DNA from: Lethocerus indicus
Taxonomy: Eukaryota > Arthropoda > Insecta > Hemiptera > Belostomatidae
Direction: 5' to 3'
DNA: 64,000 bases
NCBI GenBank assembly: GCA_019843655.1
Contig: JACDQD010000005.1
Location: 13,047,575-13,111,574, forward strand
This document shows positions 25,501-36,962 of this stretch, piece by piece (position 1 is the first letter of the stretch; every line of letters begins with the position of its first letter). The notes beneath the pieces were generated by a model. It was not told the DNA's origin, did no database searches, and saw only the letters and a program-made list of their open reading frames with translations. Position numbers and translations under genes: made by a program.

Positions 25501-28500
25501 TATTTTAGACCGGTATTTATAAGTCCAATCGCTATCCTACATTTATAGCTTATAAATTTATTCCAACCGCGGTTCTTCAATTGAAGACGATCGGGCAGGA
25601 ATATTCGAAATTTTCATTGAGAGCGAGGTGCTCCCTCTCGCTTGTGAGTGATAATGTTGCAAACTCCATTAGGAGACTTTCAAATCTTCCAGTTTGCAAT
25701 TAGATATTAGAGAAAAATAAACTGGAGCTCTTAGATTGTAGACAGCCGAACGGAAGTAATCTTAACGATCCGTTCGAAGGAAGGCCGGCGCTACAAAGTG
25801 CACCGGGAGACGTTTCCTCATTTCAATTAGAAAGTGTAATATCCAATATCGGGCCTAGGGAGTTGTGTTTCTTGCCCAGAAATAATAATGCAGGCTGTAG
25901 CGGGCGAGCCCACTTCTTCGGCGTGACCCTCGAGGTGCTTCCCCTTTTCCGCGTTATGATATAAAAAAGCTGCGATGCTTTCTCCCGGCATTGTTTCATC
26001 GACAGGACCGAGGCACAAAAGACAGGGAATCCGTGACCGACCGAGCGTTGGCCAGGGCAAAAATGCCCGATCCAAATGTGCCGAATCAACGCCCGATTTG
26101 CGATTTTCAACGTTTTCTTCCGCTCGATCGGCCGAGAAACACGGAACGCAAAAAACACCGGATGAAACACACAAATGTCCTGTGTTTCTCTCTATTTTCT
26201 CTAAATTCCAATAGGGGGCTAAAACGGCCTTGCGGGCAAGAGATACACGGGCAGATGCTCGTCGAATAAAGATTACATAGTATCGTTTTGAAAACATTAA
26301 ATTGGCGAATTTCGCCCATTCCCCCGATTCCTCCAAATAGGAGGATATAACCGGTTATATTCAGTTATATCCAGCTGTTATTATATTTATTCAGTTACTT
26401 GCTCAACCTGAATGTTCTAGGTATATCGCTTGAAATTCTTCACAATGGGCCGGTTTCAATGGGCCGGCAGCATTATTGACAATGCCCGTACAATATCCTC
26501 TCGGCCTCTCCAAGGTTTTTATTAATCAAAATTTCAATACAACCCGGCGGCTAACACGTAAACGCGTGGCACTGCTCGTTATAATACGTGACATAATAAT
26601 AAAGGCCTCCATAACGGACCGATGCTTTATCTCTCTATTTGTAGGGGAGTTTGGGCCGGTGTGATGCAACCGCCTTCGCCCAGCCTGGTAAACGGCTTAT
26701 TGTTGGTCTGTTTTGCCGCTTGATATTCTCGGTGGAGAGGAATGCCCACCCGGCTCTGTCCACCCTCCCGAGGTGCTCTCGGCACCAGCACAATGGACCC
26801 CTCTTAATTGAATTACCCAATTTGCGGCTTCGTTGAGGCAACCTCCGCTGCGACATGTCACCTCCCCATAAAGCCCGTACGGTTAAAACCGCGTAATTAA
26901 ATTTCTATTTTAATATTTTGTTACGGAATGCCAGAAATTAATTACGGACTGTTTAATGTCTACAAAACGGCTTATATATTCGGTAGTTAATGTCACTAAC
27001 TGTTTTCTCAATTTGAGCCACAAACAAACACATTTAAAAGCTTATGCCTCTGCCACTCACTCCTAAATGGATCTGAATGCCCCCTGGCTATCCTGCTCTC
27101 GGAATGAGCTGGTAAGCTGCAAGCTAGTTTTAGTGTTTATTGCTTATTATTTATTATTAATTGCTTATTATCTTTATCTGGCCGCAAGTTTTGATTAAAG
27201 AAATGGGGGTGTAGATGACCATCTTTGGAATGTTTAATTTTTTGTATGCCCTCGTGCTCGAGATTGCCAGGATATATGTCTTTATTATATATGTGGTCAT
27301 TATTGTCCCAGTGCTCAGGGAGAAAGTCCAGTGGTCCTCCTCTGTCGGACAAAGGCTGTACGCCTGTTAATGTCTGTTGAGGTTGGCGAGACAGGCTCCT
27401 CTTGCACACAGCTGGCCAAGTGTGGTGCAACCAGAATAAATCCCCGTCCCGGGATCCGCGCAATCTCCCGCAAGTGTAAAAGTTCATTTCACGCACGCCC
27501 CCGAACCACAAAAAAATAGGAAAGTTTTTCAGAGCCCTTCGGAAAAGTGTTCGGAATTCGGGACGAGGCCGCGTACATCATCCCCCCGGCTGCAGCCAGC
27601 AAGACGAAAAAACCTTCGTAATTGTACTGTCGTTAAGCCCTAAAATCATTTGCGGGACAGATTTCTCAATCGTCGGCGTGATCCTGAGAAATCGAGCCAC
27701 AGATTATTCTCTGTTTTCAGGGTTAATCTCAGTTTAGATCGTGAAAGGGCCATCTAGTAGGACGTTAAAATCGTGTCGAAATTGGCAATTTGCACGAGTA
27801 TCGTTTAAAAACAGACAGAGTTAACTGGGTTTGGTGATATCGAGCAGATTCCGGAAGAGCAGTGGACCTACTTGGATGAAAGAATATGTGGACCCGCGCC
27901 GAACCATGTGTGGAACCCTGGACCCAAAAATGACACCGGTTTGGATCCATCTTGAGGGTCGTGCAGTTTCTTAGTTATGAATTCAAATGTTGTCTAATGC
28001 GGTCGTGTATGTGCGTGTCGGTTATTTGAATGTCGTCATCATCGTATTTTATAGAATTAGAAGTTAGGTTCAGGTTAATAAACTGTTAGTGTTACGCTGT
28101 GGGCATTTATAAGTGAATTTTGCGGGAGAAGTAACAGTTTGGGGGAAAGCCATATGTACAGATAGACTGAACTGAAAGCTCCGAGGGACCGTCATAATAG
28201 TGTTCCTTTCTAATGGGCCCGGGGCAATATTTTACGGGGGCGTTGACTGTTTAAACGCTGCTGGCGTTGGGTCGTCGGGACGCGACCTGACGCGCCCTGG
28301 GTTTTCAGGAAAAGAGGCTATCGCTCATTGGGAGCGAACACTCACGTGCCTCATATCCCTTCACACACGTGCTCCCCTATACTGCTGGATAATGGAATCC
28401 TCGTGACCACTCCATGTCCATTTTTAATAGGCCTTTTCTTTAAGGAAGTTTTAATTAATTAAGTTAGACTTAACCGTTAAAAAATGTATATTTCATCCTC

Positions 28501-28963
28501 AATTTAAACATGAGTAAATGAAATACTATAGATACATCAGAGAGTACAGCGTATAAATAATAATTAACGGCTTATAATAAATAAGGAAAGCGTGCACTAT
28601 AAGTGTAGCCGGAAATGAGAAACGCTTCAACAAACCTTTCTTTGTTCTTCAGAGAAAATTCTCCGAACGATTCAATGGCTTTAACCGTACCCTATGAGTT
28701 GATCGGGTGGCTAATTTACTAAAGCAGCGCCACGTCAAACAGAACACAACTTTCGCTCTCAGAACTCAGCCAATCGTCCACGTAACTTTGAGCGAGCTTT
28801 GAGCCGATACAAGCTTATTATTTGACGGTATGCCAATTTCGAAAGAGCTCCGGTCCGTCCATCCAGAATTAATTCGTGGGGGCTATCTCATGAAAGTTGA
28901 TACTATAGTAAGCGATATTTGCAATATTATTAGCTTTAGGCCACCGATGTACTACCGGTATAA
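22576..28963. other. intergenic region; base composition shifts near 22.8 kb
   Basis: No convincing gene was found. From about 22.8 kb onward GC and CpG rise sharply against the centrosomin locus. Open frames here, including a 169-codon minus-strand frame at 25827-26336, read as random sequence. The one frame I flag separately is at 27137-27511 (minus). Homeodomain-type TAATTA-rich stretches occur but no specific regulatory element can be proven. Confidence 0.6.
27137..27511 (-). CDS. weak candidate terminal exon, unidentified
   Basis: This 124-codon minus-strand frame has a C-terminal half (DFLPEHWDNNDHIYNKDIY onward) that looks less random than neighbouring frames. Its stop codon is immediately followed on the minus strand by gcaataaac, an AATAAA signal. 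Possible acceptors (ctcaacag, cattaacag) lie within it. I do not recognise the protein and no upstream exon is evident, so it may be chance. Confidence 0.15.
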   Translation of the reverse strand: MWFGGVREMNFYTCGRLRGSRDGDLFWLHHTWPAVCKRSLSRQPQQTLTGVQPLSDRGGPLDFLPEHWDNNDHIYNKDIYPGNLEHEGIQKIKHSKDGHLHPHFFNQNLRPDKDNKQLIINNKQ

Positions 28964-30006
28964 GCGCTAGTTTACCGGTGCAAGTGCACTCAACGAACGA
29001 TTTTTGTGAAACTAGCGCCCCCCTAAGTGTGGTGCGGAAATGTACTTAACTAAAGTTCGTTGGGTGCACTTGCAACGATAATCTAGCGCCCCCTGAGGGT
29101 GGTGCGGAAATGTACTTAACTAAAGTTCGTTGGGTACACTTGCACCGATAAACTGGCGCCCCCTGAGGGTGGTGCGGAAATGTACTTAACTAAAGTTCGT
29201 TAGGTCCACTTGCACCGATAATCTAGCGCCCCTGAGGGGTGTTTGCGGAAATGTACTTAACTAAAGTTCGTTGGGTACACTTGCACCGATAAACTAGCGC
29301 CCCCTGAGGGTGGTGCGGAAATGTACTTAACTAAAGTTCGTTAGGTCCACTTGCACCGATAATCTAGCGCCCCCTGAGGGTGTTGCGGAAATGTACTTAA
29401 CTAAAGTTCGTTGGGTACACTTGCACCGATAAACTAGCGCCCCCTGAGGGTGGTGCGGAAATGTACTTAACTAAAGTTCGTTGGGTACACTTGCACCGAT
29501 AAACTGGCGCCCCCTGAGGGTGGTGCGGAAATGTACTTAACTAAAGTTCGTTGGGTACACTTGCACCGATAAACTGGCGCCCCCTGAGGGTGGTGCGGAA
29601 ATGTACTTAACTAAAGTTCGTTGGGTACACTTGCACCGATAAACTGGCGCCCCCTGAGGGTGGTGCGGAAATGTACTTAACTAAAGTTCGTTGGGTACAC
29701 TTGCACCGATAAACTGGCGCCCCCTGAGGGTGGTGCGGAAATGTACTTAACTAAAGTTCGTTGGGTACACTTGCACCGATAAACTGGCGCCCCCTGAGGG
29801 TGGTGCGGAAATGTACTTAACTAAAGTTCGTTGGGTACACTTGCACCGATAAACTGGCGCCCCCTGAGGGTGGTGCGGAAATGTACTTAACTAAAGTTCG
29901 TTGGGTACACTTGCACCGATAAACTGGCGCCCCCTGAGGGTGGTGCGGAAATGTACTTAACTAAAGTTCGCTGCGTCCACTTGCAACGATAAACTAGCGC
30001 CCCCTG
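28964..30006 (+). mobile_element. satellite-bearing element 1: 14 x 70-bp tandem repeat with terminal inverted repeats
   Basis: The repeat unit is 70 bp and contains atgtacttaactaaagttcg, then ggtacacttgcaccgat, then actggcgccccctgagg. Fourteen copies of the atgtacttaac block start at 29040, 29110, 29180, 29251, 29321, 29391 and then every 70 bp to 29951. The left edge (gcgctagtttaccggtgcaa) is the inverted counterpart of the right edge (cttgcaacgataaactagcgc), giving imperfect inverted ends of about 36 bp. A unique spacer (gatttttgtgaaact) separates the left end from the array. There is no coding capacity. Tandem-repeat cores with inverted ends are known in MITE-like, foldback and Helitron-derived elements. 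The family is not identified and no target-site duplication is clear. Confidence 0.8.
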
Positions 30007-33000
30007 GAGCTTTATTAGAGGGACGACTGCGATATCAAAATATTATTCAACCAACGGACATTCTCTTCCAAGTACCACTGAGAAATAGACACAGATCTTG
30101 GAACTCTTGAAATGAGAATCATTTGGTCGTGCCTCTGAATGGAGGCTCTGTCTAATGAGGACATTCCTCTAAAAATTTGATTTCCGCTCGATTTAGGGAC
30201 AATGACTCTATCTTGGGAAAGTGTGGCCGTCCAATCCATCTGCGGGGTATGTCTCTGGCGCAATTCGCTCTCTTCCTCGCTCTATCCTCCTTTCACTCGC
30301 CCAATCCTCCGCCGCGTCCTCCTGTTGCCCCGAAAAAGGAACGGCTCTCGGTCGTTGGGCAACCTTCCAGCGGCGATTGCTTTTCGAGTTACCCTTCCTA
30401 TCGGCATCTCAATTCCTATTCTGTCCGATCTTAGCGTTAGGACCCACACCAAATTGATTTCCACATTCCGGCAGAGATTTTATATAATAATTCCCCTGTT
30501 TCCAGTTACTGCGAAAAGTATAATCAAACGTCGTTTATGCACGAGCGCGAGTATGGGGGCAAAGGATACGACACAGTTTTCAATGTTTTATAACATATAT
30601 GGTGGAAAAATATGCGTATATGAACACAGTTTACCTATTAAAAATACTGTATTGATTTAAGGAAATAAAAATTATCAACTGGAAAATTGCCTGTTTCCAA
30701 ACCGTCCGTGAGGCAAAGCGAGCGGAGCTATCTGATGCAGCCTCAATCTAATCTTAGCTAGTGCTGGAACGAAGCGCAGTCTGATCTTAACAAACCGCCA
30801 TAAATTGCAATCAACACGTTTTTCCTAATTATGGGGTTTTCCACTGCGGGAACCTTTCCCCGCAGTATTCACCCCAGAGTTGAATAGTACATACTGTATA
30901 GGCAAGCGACCGCCACCACATTTCTCAAACTACACACCTACGTGTACTACAAACGTAGCCGCTCCCTCACACATAACTCACAAGTATATAGGCAATTAAC
31001 AGTACTATTTATTACCGCCCCTAAGATGGGTCTTGTCCACAGGATCTATAGGCGACAGATTAGGACACGTTGGACAGAATCAATAACAAAATAAAAATTC
31101 GGCGTATGTTGCTCGGAAAAGCGGTCAACGAAAGATATGCCGGGACAAGTTTAAAAGCCTTGACCGTGCTCCAGCGATTCGTGCAATAATTGAGACCAAT
31201 TAATCGACGGCAACATGTTCCCGATAGTAATTGCTGCTTTAGAGTGTGAACAACACTCGCTTGTTTGTTAATTCTGTAACTGGCTCGACTAAACGAGTCT
31301 AATGTTTTGGGGTGCAGATAATACAGAAGAGTACCTCTAATTGTGCGCGCCCAATGAATATATATCCTTATTCTTGAACCTGTTTTTTAAGCGGTACCCG
31401 ATCAACGATAAAATCGATATATCATAATTTAGAGAACGTCAAATTTGGTGGTTTTTGAACCGGTTTCTCAGTTTGAAAGGAGAAGTTATGGGGCGACCGG
31501 TTCTATTACAAACCCGGTGTTTTGTTTCGTTTAATCAATATTCAGGAAGAACAGCGTACATCAATTCTCAGCCTATAACCTTAGCCAATTGGCCACTTGT
31601 GATATTCACTAAAGTTACTTCTGTTTTAAATCCCAAAGTATGATTTGCTTTCCTCCGGTACAAACATATTTTTACGCCCAGGAAGGGTGTACTAATAAGA
31701 AATGGGAGAATGTACATATTTTAGGGGCAATACAGTTTTAGTTTGTTAAGCAAACACAGTTTCTGGTCGTTAAAATGCGTCTATTAATCGGCAGTTTTAT
31801 CTGGAGGAAGTCGGAGGCCGTAATTCTCTTCCTCGGTGTCGCGCGGAGAAAGTTAAAGGTGCGCGGCAAACTTTCCGGCAAGCTCATGAATGAAGAAGCG
31901 GCAAACATTAGGCAGATAGGAATCGTCAAATAAAAGAGCCGCGGATAGCATCGGAGAATGGGCCTACTGGGGCTCGTGAATGGGCCTACAACAGACAAAG
32001 GGCAGGCTTCTCAATTCCAGAGAATTTTCCCCGCAGAACCGACCACGATGATGAGTGAAAGAAACAGGCCACTTAGCGCCGGACGCCCCTCCCGACCCGC
32101 CAACTTTAAACTTAACTCCTTGACGCCTACCTGCTAGCCACCTCCAGTTGGCATCATCACCAGCACCCATCTGACCCAAACAATCAGTTAGTCAGGCGCC
32201 TATTCACATCGGTTGAATCGTAGTATTTTTTATTTACTATATTCTTATTTCTGAACTTGTGTAATAATTAAATATTTTCAGTGTCAGGGGGCTTGATCGA
32301 AGCCGCTGTTTCAAAACATGAAATTGCGCCGCATGAACTGTAAGTTGTAACTGCTTAAGCCGGTTACGCGGGCCTAATCATGGCAAATTTCTCATGCAAT
32401 GATCCTCCCGTTACCGAAAACCCTAATCGGGTGGTTGCGGCCGAATAAAGAAACCGGTTCTCACGCCCAAGCGGAAGTACAGTTTTAGCTGTTAAATCGA
32501 TGGCTTTCATCGGCGGTGGCTGGAGCTAGCCGGCCGAGGCTGCTTTCCCCTTGCTAGTACTAGTAGCTCCTGAGTAATGGCCGAATTACTCATAGCGGTT
32601 GTTATTTGCCGTACTACTCCACCCTGGAACGGATCCGAGATCTCATCAGCACTGAGATTGCACGGTTAAGTGCATTTTTCATTCGAGAAGAGTACAAGAA
32701 CGAAAGTCGTGTAATTTGTTCCCGCTATTACGTAGATCCAATATTTTGATACGAAATAAAATTAGTAATTGCTTGAAATTCCGCAATTTTCAGTCGCCAC
32801 TCGTCTATTTTATACCATACATTAAACCGGTTTCGACTTCTCGCCTTCGCCCATTTAATGCCACCAACGATAGAGTGGAGCATTTACACTGGTTAGCTAT
32901 GGACAAAGTAGCCTATGGCCACAGTCATATACCGTTACCGGCGATGAGGTGAAGAGGGTCATTTAGTGTTACGTATTTAGTGATTGTTGTTTATTCGGGG

Positions 33001-34967
33001 TCGGTTAATGGGAGGATTTATGAGGGAGAAGTGAATACATTTTATTAATTGGGAAAAAATGCTGGCGAATTTTATTGCACGCGAGAGTCTAGAAACGCCG
33101 CAGTTATTTAGAAATAATTCAGGCACACAGGAGCTCTCAGGATTGGGTTGTGACGTTGACATATTCCGTATTTGAAGGAGGAGGACGAATGTGAAATTTT
33201 AATGATTGTAAATTTGCATTGTCCGGCGGTGGGACTGAAATTCGCTGGTACCGATATAAATCAAAGCGCGATGAATCTCTCCGCTTTTCCATTCACTCTG
33301 TTTATTTCGTCCACCAAACGAATTCCAGTGATGAAAGCAAGGCATAAGCTCCAGAGCGATTAATTAGCATTCACTTTTTACTGCATTTGTAGTCCTTTAT
33401 CGTGAATATATAATGGGGGTCCGGGATGCCGATTAACATCTTTATTGTCCGGAGGACAATTAATGGGCACCGCTGACGGAGAAAGTCACGCACCACCCTC
33501 GACGAGCAACTGACGCACACATAACCTTTGTACACAGTCGACTAACTCTTCCAAATATTCCTGACTTTGAAATATATGCACGCCTCCGAAATATATACGC
33601 TCCTCTTGAAGCCACTTTCCCAAAGTGTTGGGAAGGCGAAAAGTTAAAGAAAGTCGGCTTTCTAGGTACTATTTAGAAGAATACTGAGATTCTTTACAGC
33701 AGGAATGTTGATCGCCTCCATTCCTAAACTAGGAGGGGGTCCCCTTTCGTTAAGCCAGACATTATTTATTTGCAGTCGTTGAAATAATGTAATAACGTAT
33801 AGTATGCATCCCTACAAAATCCCAGTGTTAGTGTTTTGTATACACGAATAATTTTCGACCTACATTTCTGGTTCAGATAACAATGTATCGCCCGTATCAT
33901 CTTGTCGCGACTAAAAAATACACTAAAGGCGGCAAAATTTCTTTATTTATATAATGAATACAAACTGACTGCATAAATGTCAATTTACACTAGTTCCACC
34001 GTAATTCAAAGTGAAAAAGGAGGCCGTCATTAACATTTCCCGGCCCAATTCTCATTTAGGTATTTTCTTTTCGACGTAACCCGTTCCGTTTGAATTTCTC
34101 GATCGTCTGTTAACTCCGGGGAATGCGAACGACGATAAAGGCGAATTCCTCCGCCCGCAATAAATAAAGAACACTAACATAACAGGTCGGAAGCGAGGTC
34201 CTGATCGTAGGTTTACGGCGGGGGTCCGGTTTTGTTATTCAGCGCGATTCCTTCTACAAGAACAATGACCGAGAATTCGGAAACAGCAAACTTTCGGTTG
34301 GAGCCCAAGTGGGCGATTTTCCAGCCGCGGTTGAGTCAATTGTTTTAGTATCCGTAGCAGGAGAGGATCTTGAGGGCGGAATTGAAAGCATAGATCGATA
34401 GGTCGATAGCTAAATTACCGTTCAAGTTTAACTGTCCTCGAAGTGTGTTATAATAGATACCATTTGCCATTGCGAAGTAAATTTCGAGTTATTCCTAGCA
34501 CAGGATACAAACCTAATCCAACCTAATCCCAGTCGCTATCAAATTTGAAAAATATAAACTGTACAATAAATAATAATTTAGAGGCGTTTGCTTGGATATA
34601 TTTCTTTTTCTTCGCCCTTCTGACTCCTTGTCCAGCCTTCGTCTGTAAATTAGAGAGCCGTTACAGCACAGGAATGCTACTGGCGGCGGCGAGAAGCCAT
34701 TCATTCTGGAGACAGGAAATAGAGTCAATGGGAAGAGTGACTTCCGAGCGGCTACCAAAATTAACCTGACGATGAAACCGGTCCAGCGTAAGATCAGACT
34801 AGCGATGGGAGACGGAAAAATCACACGGCTGAAAAACCGCGGTCGCTGCTTCCTGTTTTTCGGTTCAAGACGGGTTACCTTCCGGTAACAGACAGCATTA
34901 CGGTAGTGATACTGTATTCCGCTTACTGATACTCTAAGGCACATAGTGATCTGCACTTGCAGTGAAC

Positions 34968-35011
<44 letters not shown>

Positions 35012-36300
35012 TACTGTAATATATTGTACATAGTAATACTGTAATCACTCAGTTGACGAAGCATCCTGTCAGCAACCACTGGGGTTGAGTTTTATGTCAG
35101 GAAAATCGTATAGAATAATGACAATCAAAACCACCACCACCACCAAACAGTGCAGCGACAGTGCTAACACGATGCTTCCTCGGCGTCAACACGCTATACG
35201 CGTAAATACCGTGTTTAAGATTAAAGTTTAAGATTTATATCATGTATTCCGCGGTTGGCTCTTACTGAAACATTAATAGAGGGCATATTATTTTTCTTTA
35301 CAACTGACTTTTATGATGCAGGGGAACGGTATGATACATGACATCATTGAAAATATCATAATGCCTCTGATATTTCGCGATTGAGTCATTCCATTTTTAC
35401 CGTACCAATCTGGAATTACCATTTTCCTTTTCGTGACCCGTTTAAAAGTATGCCTTACGAGCACTCACAATGGGCGAATTTGATATGTTAAGCAATCGCT
35501 ATTTCTATGTTGGGAAAAAAATTTAATATGAATTAATAATATTTTGCCTATTTGGCAAAAAAGGAAATATGAAACGTTCTTAATAAATATTATATTATTC
35601 TTACTTATTCAGTTCTACAGCCGTCAGAACAGAAACGCATTTAACTTGTAAAACCCATCAAGGGACTTAGTATTCTGATCTATCAGTGTTATGTTCTTAA
35701 GAGTCATTTCAATAAAATTATCCACTTATGGTGGACCTGTGTTGTCACTGGGTCTCATGAAGGGGAACTGCCTGGTTCAGATGCCCTTTTCGATAATGCC
35801 TAAAACTCAAACCATCAGTGATTAAACGATTGCTGTTCCATCCCATGAAAGACCTTCCGCCCCACGCCCGTGTATTGGCGCAACAACAAAAAAAATTATA
35901 TAACATTTCGACACCCGTTATATAAAATCGTACATACATTCGTATTTTTCGTTCTTTGAAACATCACATCATCGATGTTGAATACCACGCACGACTGGTT
36001 TCATTCAAATGTTTCCATTCGCAAGAAAAAATGGAAACTGAGAAGTCACTCCGACGAAATACACGATATATATATATTAGTGCCGAGCGAGCACAGCGAA
36101 AACTCTAACGCGATATGAAATAGTGTGATTTGAAAATATGATCACGAACTGATGGGGTAGACTGTGAGAGCGTTGTCCTTTTTATTCGTCCTTTTCCCGG
36201 CGATCCGCTGCCGCCGGACGTGTGAATGGGGGTTTTTCCTGTGCGAGGTTCCCTCCGCCGTTGGATGACCCTCCGCCTCAACGAGATTCGAGAGTGGAAG
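30007..36300. other. intergenic DNA, no gene recognised
   Basis: GC- and CpG-richer DNA without a supportable coding frame. It contains the (AT)n tract at 34971-35008 and a short accaccacc run near 35138. Weak hammerhead-like sequence fragments near 32826 and 34766 are discussed as findings. Nothing else was recognised. Confidence 0.6.
34971..35008. repeat. microsatellite (AT)n bounded by GC on both sides
   Basis: This run of about 19 AT units is bracketed tgcAT...ATgca, making a perfect palindrome. It creates the spurious YIYIYI translation on the minus strand. Confidence 0.95.
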
Positions 36301-36319
36301 CTGATGGCGGGAATAGGCC

Positions 36320-36836
36320 TATGATTCAGTTCTGAGCTAGAGGTTGACGAGCCAGTCGCCGGCAGTATTGAGAGCAGATCTCTCGCAAATGCCGACCAGA
36401 ATGGAGAATCAATTATTTATTGTCCTTTTTGTATGAGCGTAAAACATCATGCTAATACTTCCATTGTGGTTATAAACATTGAGGGGACGAGACGAAGATA
36501 TATTAGAAAGGGGGAGGGGTAGTGGAGGCCGATTCCGCAGCCGGCCCTTCAACGGTATTGTCCGCCATAACCTGGATATATTATATACACAATTTCTCAA
36601 AGCGGGACCTGGAAATCCTTTCGAATATGAAATGTTGGATGTGGCGGGGGCCGTATTGAGGTTGGCCGATGGGAGGGGGCAGGCATCAGGCCGGGGGAAA
36701 GCCGGCTCGGCTCGGTCTCGGCCCCGAGGAGCGGCTCCTCCAGTCAGTGAGCTCTGGACCACCGGCAAGCACACAGGAGACAGGACAGAGGACACTAGAG
36801 GAGGAGGAGGACATCAGAAAAGGAGTCGATCGAACG
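36320..36836 (+). promoter_or_regulatory. probable promoter / 5' UTR of the secreted-protein gene
   Basis: GC- and CpG-rich sequence precedes the ATG at 36837. Initiator-like TCAGT sites occur near 36327 (attcagttctg) and 36744 (ccagtcagtgag). No TATA box is placed appropriately for either. A purine-rich run (gaggaggaggagg, about 36798-36810) lies just upstream of the start codon. The exact start site cannot be fixed from sequence. Confidence 0.35.
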
Positions 36837-36962
36837 ATGGCTAAGTTGGGCCCCAGACTTCTGGCCGCGGCCTTCCTCCTGCAGGCCGCGCTAGGAGCCG
36901 CAGCTATCACTAATTCCCAGCTACCGGATTCCGAGCCGTCCGAGTTCACCCAGATATCACAG
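36837..36962 (+). CDS. first coding exon of a secreted or membrane protein (signal peptide), unidentified
   Basis: The ATG is in good context (A at -3, G at +4: acgATGG). The exon encodes 42 codons: MAKLGPRLLAAAFLLQAALG, a classic signal peptide with a basic n-region and Leu/Ala core, and probable cleavage around GAAA|ITN. The start of the mature protein is Ser/Pro/Glu-rich (LPDSEPSEFTQISQ). It ends cag|gtaaaa in phase 0, and the frame beyond (VKFQCP...) is intronic read-through. No downstream exon could be found in the remaining 27 kb, implying a long first intron, which is common for developmental or neuronal cell-surface genes. The family cannot be named from 42 residues. Confidence 0.6.

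Noticed and set aside
25827..26336. 169-codon minus-strand open frame
   Set aside because: It lies in GC-richer DNA where stops are rarer, overlaps other open frames on both strands, and has neither a recognisable motif nor exon signals.
28964..30006. CRISPR-like array interpretation of the 70-bp repeats
   Set aside because: Units are contiguous tandem copies with no unique spacers between them, in a eukaryotic context.
34513..35079. 188-codon minus-strand open frame, the longest outside centrosomin
   Set aside because: It crosses the (AT)n microsatellite, which supplies a long stop-free YIYIYI run. The remaining sequence has no family resemblance.
36409..36795. 128-codon minus-strand and 121-codon plus-strand frames around the second gene's promoter
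   Set aside because: They arise from the GC-rich 5' region. The plus-strand one is out of frame with the signal-peptide exon, and neither has motif support.
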